DNA from: Hoeflea sp. 108
Lineage (GTDB): Bacteria > Pseudomonadota > Alphaproteobacteria > Rhizobiales > Rhizobiaceae
Length of the DNA: 64,000 bases
Assembly: GCF_000372965.1 (NCBI RefSeq)
Contig: NZ_KB890024.1
Location: 4,118,304-4,182,303 of the forward strand
Reading direction: 5' to 3'
Under the pieces are notes generated by a model that was not told the DNA's origin, ran no database searches, and was given only the letters and a program-made list of their open reading frames with translations. Positions 54,429 through 62,339 of the stretch are shown here, piece by piece. Positions within the stretch are counted from its first letter, which is position 1; the number at the start of each line of letters is the position of its first letter. A program made the translations under genes and the position numbers.

Positions 54429-54590
54429 TCCGCAAGCTCGGCAAAATGACCAGGACGTTATCGACCGGAAAGGTTGGTCGCGAACACCGCGTCGCGCTGC
54501 CGCTTCAGCGTTTGCGTGCCATCGGAGTTGGACACCTGGATATGGCCGATGGGCAATGCGCACTCCGCCAGAAAAGACTGAAGCTCCCGG

Positions 54591-54628
54591 GCATGTCAGC
54601 TTATCGTGCGGACGCGAAGCTGACATGC
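54591..54628. repeat. Perfect 12-bp stem-loop before the insertion sequence
   Basis: Arms GCATGTCAGCTT (54591-54602) and its complement (54617-54628) flank a 14-nt loop, 19 bp before the IS1182 left end. It may be a terminator-like structure, an end of another mobile element or a preferred insertion target. The flanking 54429-54590 shows no gene. Confidence 0.55.
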
Positions 54629-54647
54629 TGAAGGTCCGAAACGAGTC

Positions 54648-56223
54648 GAGGCTGTGTGAAAACGCCTCCAGCTCGAGCGAATTAGAGTAGTCTCCTGAGG
54701 TCTTTAGGAGGTGGGTATGAGCCGCTTCATTCAGGGTGCAGACCGCCGGCAGCAGACGCTGCTTCCCGAGTGTCTCGACGACTATGTGGCCGAGGACAAT
54801 CCGGTCCGGGTGGTCGATGTCTTCGTCGACGAGCTGGATCTGAAGGGCCTGGGCTTCGAGGGCATGACGCCTGCGGCGACGGGCCGTCCGGCCTATCACC
54901 CGGCAATGCTGCTGAAGCTCTATGTCTACGGCTACCTGAACAAGGTGCAGTCCAGCCGGCGGCTGGAGCGTGAGGCGCAGCGCAACGTCGAGCTGATGTG
55001 GCTGACGGGGCGGCTGGCGCCGGATCACAAGACCATCGCCGACTTCCGCCGCGAGAATGGCCCTGCGATCCAGGCGGCGTGCGCGCAGTTCGTGGTTCTG
55101 TGCCGCCAGCTTGGCCTGTTCGGCGCGGCCCTAGTCGCCATCGACGGCTCCAAGTTCAAGGCGGTGAACACGCGCGACAAGAACTTCACCGTCTACAAGG
55201 TGAAGCGGCGGATCGAACAGGTCGCCGAGCACATCGCCAGCTATCTGCAGGACCTCGATACGGCCGATCGGCACGAGGGAGATGGCGTGGAGGCACGGTC
55301 AGTGAGGCTGGTCGAGAAGGTCGAGCGGCTACGCGCCCAGATGGTAATGTTGAAGGTCATGGAGGCAGAGGTCGAAGCGTCACCCGACGGCCAGGTGTCC
55401 CTGACCGATCCCGACGCCCGCGCCATGGCGACGTCAGGCCGGGGGAGCGGCATCGTCGGCTACAACGTCCAGTCCGCCGTCGAGGGCGAGCATCACCTGA
55501 TCGTCGCCCATGAGGTGGTGATGACCGGCTCGGACAAGCAACAGCTGGCGAACATGGCGGGTCAGGCCAAGGAGGCCATGGGCGTGGAGAGGCTCGATGT
55601 GCTGGCGGACCGGGGCTACTTCTCCGGCGAGGAAATCCTGGCCTGTGAGGCTCTGGGCGCGACGCCCTTCGTGCCAAAGACGCTGACGTCAGGCGCAAAG
55701 GCGAATGGGCGCTTCGGCAAGCAGGACTTCGTCTATCTGCCCGACCAGGACGTCTACCGTTGCCCATCCGGGGCGCTGCTGCCGCATCACATGACGACCG
55801 TTGAGAAGGGTATGACGCTGCATCGGTACTGGGATCGCGCCAGTTGCACCGGCTGCTCCCTGAAGGCCCAGTGCACGCCGAGCATCGAGCGGCGCGTCAC
55901 CCGCTGGGAGCATGAAGCGGTGATCGATGCCCTCCAGACCCGAATGGACTTGAGGCCCCGCGCCATGCGTGAACGGCGAAGCCTGGTCGAACACCCGTTC
56001 GGCACCATCAAGGCCTGGATGGGCCACACCCACTTCCTGATGAAGCGCCTGCCTAACGTGAAGACCGAGATCAGCCTCCACATCCTGGCCTACAACATGA
56101 AGCGGGTGATGGCGGTGCTCGGAACGAGGCCGTTGATGGAAGCGATCAGGGCCTGAGACGATGGCGCTCTGCGCCTCGTCGCCACACCCGCCCCGCCGTA
56201 GCTCAGCGTTTTTACACGGCCTC
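54648..56223 (+). mobile_element. IS1182-family insertion sequence
   Basis: A 1576-bp element with imperfect terminal inverted repeats of 18 bp: left GAGGCTGTGTGAAAACGC, right (complement) GAGGCCGTGTAAAAACGC, 16 of 18 identical. AGTC abuts both ends (54644-54647 and 56224-56227), a probable 4-bp target duplication. It contains one intact transposase. Confidence 0.85.
54717..56156 (+). CDS. IS1182-family transposase
   Basis: A 479-residue DDE transposase. The N-terminal domain has VRVVDVFVDELDLKGLGFEG and RPAYHPAMLLKLYVYGYLN; catalytic residues are likely Asp in AIDGSKFKAVN (about 140), Asp in LADRGYFSGEE and Glu in LVEHPFGTIKAWMG near the end. A zinc-like C-x2-C pair lies at CTGCSLKAQC. AGGAGG precedes ATG 54717. 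No frameshift is seen, so the element is probably active. Confidence 0.93.
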   Translation: MSRFIQGADRRQQTLLPECLDDYVAEDNPVRVVDVFVDELDLKGLGFEGMTPAATGRPAYHPAMLLKLYVYGYLNKVQSSRRLEREAQRNVELMWLTGRLAPDHKTIADFRRENGPAIQAACAQFVVLCRQLGLFGAALVAIDGSKFKAVNTRDKNFTVYKVKRRIEQVAEHIASYLQDLDTADRHEGDGVEARSVRLVEKVERLRAQMVMLKVMEAEVEASPDGQVSLTDPDARAMATSGRGSGIVGYNVQSAVEGEHHLIVAHEVVMTGSDKQQLANMAGQAKEAMGVERLDVLADRGYFSGEEILACEALGATPFVPKTLTSGAKANGRFGKQDFVYLPDQDVYRCPSGALLPHHMTTVEKGMTLHRYWDRASCTGCSLKAQCTPSIERRVTRWEHEAVIDALQTRMDLRPRAMRERRSLVEHPFGTIKAWMGHTHFLMKRLPNVKTEISLHILAYNMKRVMAVLGTRPLMEAIRA

Positions 56224-56341
56224 AGTCACTAGCGGAACTTGGGTTCAGTGCCGGAAGCGGACACTCCACGCGAGTCGGTCACAAGTAGGCTCGCGGCTCC
56301 CGCTCCCGAAAGGTCATCTTTGGAACAGCTCCGAAAGTGAG

Positions 56342-56719
56342 CTAGCCATCCTGCAAATACTTCGCCCAATTCAGCCGCACATAGTCCGCCATGCCCTGAG
56401 CAGGTGCGTACGGCGGGTAGAGCCTCCGAAACGCCAACAGTGCGGCAGCGGGATCTTGCGACCCCAGCGCGTCCGTGTGTTTCAGTAGATAAAGCAACGC
56501 AATCGAGGGCGACCGCGAGAGGCCCTGGTTGCAGTGAACCAGCACTTTGAACTCGCCGATGTGACGGTCGATCGCGCCGAGCGCCGTATCCACGATGATA
56601 GGCGCGATGAAGCTCACCTGCGCGACATCGACGGCGTGCCCATGAACGATCCTGGCTCTGGCTCCGTTTCTTTCGTAGGCTTCGTCGGGATCAAAGGCCG
56701 ATGAGGTCAGGAGGATCAT
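56342..56719 (-). CDS. Dual-specificity-type protein tyrosine phosphatase
   Basis: A 125-residue small phosphatase with the CX5R loop HCNQGLSRS (Cys63, Arg69), followed by SIALLYLL. No clear general-acid loop is seen. It would remove phosphate from protein tyrosines or a small molecule in the cytoplasm. Its ATG (56719) lies two bases from the start of the divergent gene at 56722, so promoters must lie inside the coding regions. Confidence 0.8.
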   Translation of the reverse strand: MILLTSSAFDPDEAYERNGARARIVHGHAVDVAQVSFIAPIIVDTALGAIDRHIGEFKVLVHCNQGLSRSPSIALLYLLKHTDALGSQDPAAALLAFRRLYPPYAPAQGMADYVRLNWAKYLQDG

Positions 56720-56721
56720 CT

Positions 56722-57132
56722 ATGCAAGCAGGAACCATAGCTGACACCGCCGTCTTGGCTGAGGCCTTCACCCGCGGTTCGGCTATGAAGCGCGGCATGC
56801 TCGTCATGGAAGGCGGGGTTCTGTCCCGCGATGAGTTCGCAGGTCGGATCGGCCTGACGCCCGAGGAACTTGAGGCCCAGCCCCTCCTTTGGCTCGATGT
56901 CGATGGCGAGCGCGCCTATCCCGCCTTCCAGATCACCGGCACCGGACTGCTTCCCGGTATGAGCGCCGTGGTCGAGGCGTTCACGATCGAGGAGCCCTGG
57001 ATGCGGGTCAACTTCATGCTGACCGACGACGCCCGCCTCGGCGGCCAGCGCCCGATCGATGCGTTGCGCGAAGGCCGGATTGTCGATGTCGTCAAAGCCG
57101 CTCGGGCCTACGGCGAACACGGCGCGGCCTGA
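56722..57132 (+). CDS. MbcA/ParS-like (DUF2384-type) protein
   Basis: A 136-residue protein whose C-terminal part WMRVNFMLTDDARLGGQRPI, DALREGRIVDVVKAARAYGE matches the MbcA/ParS/Xre antitoxin toxin-binding domain. The N-terminal half (MKRGMLVMEGGVLSRDEFAG) contains a short helix-turn-helix. Such antitoxins usually pair with RES-domain toxins, absent here, so it is an orphan or a plain regulator. GGAGG lies 5-6 bp upstream of ATG 56722. Confidence 0.7.
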   Translation: MQAGTIADTAVLAEAFTRGSAMKRGMLVMEGGVLSRDEFAGRIGLTPEELEAQPLLWLDVDGERAYPAFQITGTGLLPGMSAVVEAFTIEEPWMRVNFMLTDDARLGGQRPIDALREGRIVDVVKAARAYGEHGAA

Positions 57133-57155
57133 CATTTCCGCGGACGAAGCTTCCA

Positions 57156-57353
57156 TCAGGCAGCTTCTCGCTCGGCTGCGCGATAGAGGCCGTAGCCTTC
57201 CCTCACCAGCCAGCCCTCCTCGCACATCCAGGCGAGATAGTGCCGCGGGATACCGATGGCGGTAAAATCGCATGTCCTCACGATCGTACGCTGGCGGGCG
57301 AATGCGTAGGCTTTCTCCCGCAGCGACGGCATCGGACCGCCCGCCAGACGCAT
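57156..57353 (-). CDS. AbiEi-like small DNA-binding protein (copy 2)
   Basis: A 65-residue protein starting at ATG 57353: MPSLREKAYAFARQRTIVRT, GIPRHYLAWMCEEGWLVREG, YGLYRAAE. It matches the protein at 51604 closely, and like it lacks a toxin partner. The frame is open upstream but runs into tRNA-Leu at 57509, so the start must be inside 57508; upstream codons LAGVDEDANYLF also match the other copy. It may be a leftover of a site-specific insertion next to the tRNA. Confidence 0.6.
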   Translation of the reverse strand: MRLAGGPMPSLREKAYAFARQRTIVRTCDFTAIGIPRHYLAWMCEEGWLVREGYGLYRAAEREAA

Positions 57354-57508
57354 GCGCTCAGCACGGTCACGATCGCGCTTCCTCTGCTGGGGCGGGTTTT
57401 TCGGGGTCGCGGCGGGAATCTGAAAGAGATAGTTCGCATCTTCGTCGACCCCGGCGAGGCGGGTGAGATTCGAACTTTTTGGCCGTCGGTTTACCTTGAG
57501 ATTAAAGG

Positions 57509-57593
57509 TGGTGCGGGTGGTCGGAATCGAACCGACACTCCTCTCGGAACCGGATTTTGAATCCGGCGCGTCTACCAGTTCCACCACACCCGC
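57509..57593 (-). tRNA. tRNA-Leu (anticodon CAA)
   Basis: Minus-strand gene of 85 nt with CCA encoded. The acceptor stem pairs GCGGGTG with CACCCGC; the anticodon stem CCGGA/TCCGG holds loop TTCAAAA, giving CAA; a long variable arm fits a class II tRNA; the T-loop reads TTCGATT with stem bases GTCGG/CCGAC. It reads UUG codons. tRNA-Leu genes are frequent integration sites. Confidence 0.95.
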
Positions 57594-57671
57594 ACGGTGC
57601 TGATCCCCTGCGTGCAGTGCGCCTGAGGGTAGCCGAGCGCTCCTATACAGCACCTGCCAAAGAATTTCCAT

Positions 57672-58112
57672 ATGGAAGCTGCACCTTTTACAAAGAATGC
57701 AATTTCAGCCCTGTAGCGGGCATCCTCGCTCGCATAACCACCGTCTTGCGCATGTCGCGGCGCACCTATGCTGCACCGGAGCGGAAATCCCATCAAGCGA
57801 CCCCTAGCGACAAATACGCCGCTGGCTCACCGCGTGGACCGCCGGCAACCGTTCGGGAGTTGCCGTTCCCGAAAGCTGTTCTGCGCGAGGCACGAGACCA
57901 GAGCGAATCGGAGCGCCTCGATGACGGCGATAAGCGGCGAAGCGGGCGCCGGGCGGCATTGGAGCTCTCAGTACCTTGTTGCGGCAAGAGCTCGACGTTT
58001 ATGGAAGAACACAGAAAGCTCTCTTTTCTGGTGAGTCAAAGTGATGCACTCTGTTGCAATTCGACTCACAATCCGCTAGGGTGAACAATAAGGGAACATT
58101 AGCAGGTCTGCC
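57672..58112. other. Intergenic stretch before the methyltransferase locus
   Basis: No gene is convincing in the 441 bp. Near 58038-58070 are GAGTCAAA and TTCGACTCA half-sites around a T-rich core, and the last 30 bp carry AGGGTGAACAATAAGG. The promoter of the downstream operon presumably lies here. Open frames on both strands have shadow-like composition. Confidence 0.4.
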
Positions 58113-58331
58113 ATGAGTGATCGATCAAAAAAGCTCGGCCCCCGCGTCACCGTCAGCGTCACGCCCGGAGACTACGACACGCTTAACACGCTCGCGAACA
58201 AGGATGATGTGTCCGTTTCGTGGGTCATACGGCGCGCAATCCACGAATATCTGCAGCGGCACCATCAGCCGGCGCGGGCGCTGCGGCGGCCGGCCTCCGA
58301 AAGGCGACCGGCGGCACCGGAGCGCGCATGA
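58113..58331 (+). CDS. Ribbon-helix-helix regulator
   Basis: A 72-residue CopG-type regulator: RVTVSVTPGDYDTLNTLANK and SVSWVIRRAIHEYLQRH (residues 11-50), with a basic Arg/Ala/Pro-rich tail. The methyltransferase ATG overlaps its TGA, so it is coupled to that gene and likely autoregulates the operon, as small regulators often do in modification systems. Confidence 0.82.
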   Translation: MSDRSKKLGPRVTVSVTPGDYDTLNTLANKDDVSVSWVIRRAIHEYLQRHHQPARALRRPASERRPAAPERA

Positions 58332-60229
58332 CACAAATGAAAATGCCGGGGGAGTCCGATCGCATGACATTCATTCAGCCCAGGCCACGCAGATCCGTGC
58401 CGTCGATGCCGGAAAAGTCCCTGGACGCGCTGTATCGGCGACCGCTGGCCGCAAAGCGCACCGGGGCCCTTTATGGGGCCTTTCCGTACCCGACAAAAAT
58501 CTCGCCGGAAGCCATTGCCCTCTATATCGCCGCCCACACAAAACCCGGCGACACCGTGTTCGACGGATTTGGGGGTAGCGGGACCACCGGCCTCGCCGCA
58601 TTGCTTTGCGAGAGGCCGACAGACGAACTGCGCGCCGAAGCGGTCCGGTTGGGCTTGAATGTACAGTGGGGTGCCCGCAATGCCGTATTGTACGAACTGG
58701 GCGCGCTCGGCGCGTTTGTGGGGCGGACGTTGACCAATCCGCCGAATCCCGTTGCCTTCAGGAAGGCCGCCGAAGATGTGTTGGCCGCCGCTGAGAGCGA
58801 AGACGGCTGGATGTACGAGGCGCGCGACCCGTCTGGTGCGAAGGGCTCTATCCGGCATCTGATCTGGAGCGACGATCTGCGCTGCCCCGGCTGCAACAGC
58901 GTCGTCGCGTTGTGGGACGCATGCGTTTCACTCGACCCGGCGGAAATTTCTTCGACCTTCTCTTGTCCGAAATGCCGCCATGAGAGTCCGATGGATCAGG
59001 TGCAGCGGGTCACTGTTCAGGAGCGCGACGACGTTCTGGGCGAGAAGCGTGCGTTGCGCGGACGAACGATGGCCCGTGTGTATGGTGCAACCGGGAAAAA
59101 GCGCTGGTCTCGTCCGGCCACAGCAGCTGACCTGGCCCTTCTGAAAAGGATAGATGCCGAACCGATCCCGTCTTCCGTGCCGCAGGCGCTCATTCCGTGG
59201 GGCGACCTCTATCGGAAGGGTTACCATCAGGGGATTACGCACGTTCATCATTTCTACACGCGGCGCAATCTCATCGTTTTCGCCCGCATGTGGGACCGCG
59301 TGGAATCCTATCGCGGGGCACTCCGTGAAGGGTTGCGGTTCTGGCTGCTGAGCTACAACGCGGCACATGGCACGATCATGACGCGCGTCGTGGCAAAATC
59401 CGATCAGAAAGACTTGGTCGTCACCAGCGCGCAGCCCGGCGTTCTCTATGTTAGCGGCCTGCCGGTTGAGAAGAATTTCTTTGCCGGATTGCGGCGTAAG
59501 CTGACAACGATTTCGCAGGCGTTTGAGATCATTCACGGCAGCAGCGGAAAAGTCGAAGTCGTTCAGGGCTCAAGCTGCAAAGTCGGACTGCCTTCCGGAA
59601 GCATCGACTATGTGTTCACTGACCCGCCCTTTGGAGCCAACATACCGTACGCGGAACTCAGCTTCATAAACGAAGCGTGGCTAAAGAGATTCACTGACCG
59701 GACGGACGAGGCCATTGTCAGTCCCGATCAGGACAAATCTATCACCGAATACCAGGAGTTGCTTGCCCGGTCATTCAGCGAGGCACGCCGGATATTAAAG
59801 CCATCCGGCAAGGCCACAATGGTATTCCATTCTGCTTCCGCCGACGTGTGGAATGCGTTGCAACGCGCTTATCAGGATGCCGGGTTTGATGTCGAATATG
59901 CGGGGGTTCTCGACAAGAAGCAGGGCAGCTTCAAGCAAGTCACGACGCAGGGGGCCGTGCGTGGTGATCCCGTGCTTCTGCTGGGACCGCGCCGCAAGGC
60001 CGTCAAGAAAGCCGAAGGGGACGATTGTGTCTGGACGGTTGCCACAGCCCTGCATCGGGCCGCTTCCGCCGCGCATGACGCGGACGAAGTCACCGCACAG
60101 AGGCTTTACTCGCGGCTCGTGACGCACTTCCTCAGCCGTCACAAGCAAGTGCCGCTTGACGCTGATGTCTTCTACCGCTGGTACGCGGAACAATCGATGC
60201 CGGGAGTTTTATGTAGTGCCGGCGACTGA
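58328..60229 (+). CDS. DNA methyltransferase with zinc-finger-like insert (DPPF type)
   Basis: A 633-residue methyltransferase-like protein. The SAM-binding motif FDGFGGSGTTG is at 78-88, the catalytic TDPPFGANIPY at 431-441. Between them lie a CPGC/CPKC cluster (186-189, 213-216), probably zinc-binding, and a long helical region. It is similar in plan to DUF1156-like adenine methylases. A DNA base (adenine or cytosine N4) is the likely target. ATG 58328 overlaps the regulator stop; the next gene begins inside its end. Confidence 0.78.
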   Translation: MTQMKMPGESDRMTFIQPRPRRSVPSMPEKSLDALYRRPLAAKRTGALYGAFPYPTKISPEAIALYIAAHTKPGDTVFDGFGGSGTTGLAALLCERPTDELRAEAVRLGLNVQWGARNAVLYELGALGAFVGRTLTNPPNPVAFRKAAEDVLAAAESEDGWMYEARDPSGAKGSIRHLIWSDDLRCPGCNSVVALWDACVSLDPAEISSTFSCPKCRHESPMDQVQRVTVQERDDVLGEKRALRGRTMARVYGATGKKRWSRPATAADLALLKRIDAEPIPSSVPQALIPWGDLYRKGYHQGITHVHHFYTRRNLIVFARMWDRVESYRGALREGLRFWLLSYNAAHGTIMTRVVAKSDQKDLVVTSAQPGVLYVSGLPVEKNFFAGLRRKLTTISQAFEIIHGSSGKVEVVQGSSCKVGLPSGSIDYVFTDPPFGANIPYAELSFINEAWLKRFTDRTDEAIVSPDQDKSITEYQELLARSFSEARRILKPSGKATMVFHSASADVWNALQRAYQDAGFDVEYAGVLDKKQGSFKQVTTQGAVRGDPVLLLGPRRKAVKKAEGDDCVWTVATALHRAASAAHDADEVTAQRLYSRLVTHFLSRHKQVPLDADVFYRWYAEQSMPGVLCSAGD

Positions 60230-62339
60230 CGCTGTCGGCGCGATCAGGGCCTCAGCCCGGTCCTTTGAGGAAAGCCTGCCTCCGGCCCAGCGGAAACGTC
60301 TGGGGCAGTTTTTCACCGGCCTGCCGCTGGGGACGCTTCTGGCGCATCTTGCGCTCGATCAGGATTGCCGCGCCGTGATCGACCCGATGGCCGGTCACGG
60401 CGACTTGCTCGACGCTGCCGCGATGACGGCGCGGACGCGGGGATTTCAGATCGACCGGTTGGACGGCATAGAGCTCGATCCGAATACGGCCACCTTCTGC
60501 GGCCGTAGAACGACGACATTGGAGGAAGATGGCGCTGTCACCGGCTCCCGCATCGTCACCGGCAGTGCTTTCAATCCTTCAAATGTCGCCGCGTTGAATA
60601 CTCCCGGCTACGATCTCGTCATCACCAATCCTCCCTACGTGCGCTATCAGTCGCAAAACGGCGATGGCGCGGGCGTTGATGACGTGCGCCGGGGCCTTTC
60701 CGCTGTCGTGGACGCGTGCGTATCAGGCGACGAGCGGGCGCTCTGGCAGACGCTCGTTGAAGGGTATTCCGGCCTTGCCGATCTCTCGGTGCCGTCCTGG
60801 CTCCTGTCCGCCCTGCTGACGCGGCCGGGGGGCCGCCTGGCATTGGTCGTTCCCGCCACATGGCGTTCGCGAGACTACGCCGATGTCGTGCGCTACCTGC
60901 TGCTGCGCCTCTTTCGCCTTGAGTTCATCGTCGCCGATACGCAGCCCGGCTGGTTTTCCGATGCGCTGGTACGCACGCACCTTGTAGTCGCGCGGCGGCT
61001 GCCGTGGGATGAAGCGGCAGCGCCGCTGGCTGGCCGCACATCATGGCTATCCGCCTGCTGGCTGCAAGTTGCACCGGAGGCGGCCAACGGGGCGTCTCTT
61101 GTCGGCGGCGCTTTTCCCGGACCGGAACCAGAGCGGCACTTCGCAGACTGGGCGATCGCGATGACCCGACAGGTGCAGGGCGTAGAGAGCCGTCCGTTTG
61201 CGCTGCAAGAGGAATGGCGCACATTGGAACAGCGGCTGGCGCGCAAGGGCTGGTTTCAAAAAGCAGAGGACCGGCGCGACACGCTGCCGCTTTTTTCATC
61301 TGGCGCTGCGAGACCGGCGGCAGTGCCGGAAGGGTTACGGGACATGCTGCCCACCGGCGCTGCCCCGGCACATCTCCAGACGCTCGAACAGGCAGGTATC
61401 CGTGTCAGTCAAGGGCTGCGCACAGGATGCAACCGATTTTTCTATGTGACGCTTGCCAGCGACGATGATGGCAAGACCGTTGCCGTTGAAGCATCGGACA
61501 GCTTCCAGGATGTGCGGTTTCAGGTTCCTGCGGAAGCGTTACGGCCCGTTCTCCATCGGCAAGCCGATATGCCCGCCTTTATGCGCGGTCACTTGCCTCC
61601 GACCCGTGCGCTTGATCTGTCGCAGTGGGTTCTGCCGGAAGACCAGGCCGCGGTGACGCGTGCGGCAGAGACATACCGCAAGCGTGGTAAATCCGCTCCC
61701 CGTGTCATGCCCGCCGAATTGGCGGCATTCGTCACGCGGGCAGCCCGCCTTGCACCGGACCCGAAAGAACCCGCGCGTTTCATCCCCGATCTATCCGCCG
61801 TTCGCACCAATATCCGTCAGCCAGCCAACGGACGCGATATCCCCCGTTTCTGGTACATGCTGCCGGCTTTCACCCCCCGCCATCTGCCCGCGATCTTTAC
61901 GCCGCGGATCAATCACGGGACGCCGGTGGTCGCGCTCAATACGCAGCCGCCGATCTTGATTGACGCCAATTTCTCGACGATGTGGCCGGAGCAGAAGCGG
62001 TGGACGCGTCACGCGCTCTACGCCTTGTTCAACAGCAGCTGGTGCCGCGCGGCCATGGAATCAGCCGGAACGCCGCTTGGCGGCGGCGCGCTCAAACTGG
62101 AAGCGACGCACATCCGTCAGGTCCCGGTTCCGGTATTGTCTGACAGCGACTGCCAGACGCTTGACGCGCTCGGGCAGCAGTTGGCGGCATCCGCGCCGTC
62201 AGCCCAGCACCAGATCGACATGTTCATGCTGGGCGCGGTGCTGCCCCGCCTCAATGAAAAAGACCTGAAAACGGCGGCGCAGCATATCGAAACCCGCCTC
62301 CAGGCCGTGTGTGCTGCCCGTCAAAGGATCGCTTCATGA
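60216..62339 (+). CDS. N6-adenine DNA methyltransferase (NPPY type)
   Basis: A 707-residue methyltransferase. Motif I reads VIDPMAGHGDLL (about 54-65), the catalytic NPPY is at 138-141 (DLVITNPPYVRYQ), and QRKRLGQFFTG near 26-36 resembles N-terminal sequence of N6-adenine enzymes. The C-terminal half is probably target recognition. I start at GTG 60216, with GGGAG 9 bp upstream; TTG 60156 and ATG 60165 are in-frame alternatives deeper inside the upstream gene. No nuclease motif was seen. Confidence 0.8.
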   Translation: MPATDAVGAIRASARSFEESLPPAQRKRLGQFFTGLPLGTLLAHLALDQDCRAVIDPMAGHGDLLDAAAMTARTRGFQIDRLDGIELDPNTATFCGRRTTTLEEDGAVTGSRIVTGSAFNPSNVAALNTPGYDLVITNPPYVRYQSQNGDGAGVDDVRRGLSAVVDACVSGDERALWQTLVEGYSGLADLSVPSWLLSALLTRPGGRLALVVPATWRSRDYADVVRYLLLRLFRLEFIVADTQPGWFSDALVRTHLVVARRLPWDEAAAPLAGRTSWLSACWLQVAPEAANGASLVGGAFPGPEPERHFADWAIAMTRQVQGVESRPFALQEEWRTLEQRLARKGWFQKAEDRRDTLPLFSSGAARPAAVPEGLRDMLPTGAAPAHLQTLEQAGIRVSQGLRTGCNRFFYVTLASDDDGKTVAVEASDSFQDVRFQVPAEALRPVLHRQADMPAFMRGHLPPTRALDLSQWVLPEDQAAVTRAAETYRKRGKSAPRVMPAELAAFVTRAARLAPDPKEPARFIPDLSAVRTNIRQPANGRDIPRFWYMLPAFTPRHLPAIFTPRINHGTPVVALNTQPPILIDANFSTMWPEQKRWTRHALYALFNSSWCRAAMESAGTPLGGGALKLEATHIRQVPVPVLSDSDCQTLDALGQQLAASAPSAQHQIDMFMLGAVLPRLNEKDLKTAAQHIETRLQAVCAARQRIAS

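Noticed and set aside
53850..55028. Minus-strand open frame of 392 codons across bdcR and the IS left end
   Set aside because: It crosses an IS boundary and lies opposite two well-supported genes; the product has no recognisable family.
57354..57671. N-terminal extension of the AbiEi-like protein upstream to 57671
   Set aside because: The extension runs straight through the tRNA-Leu gene, so it cannot be the normal start.
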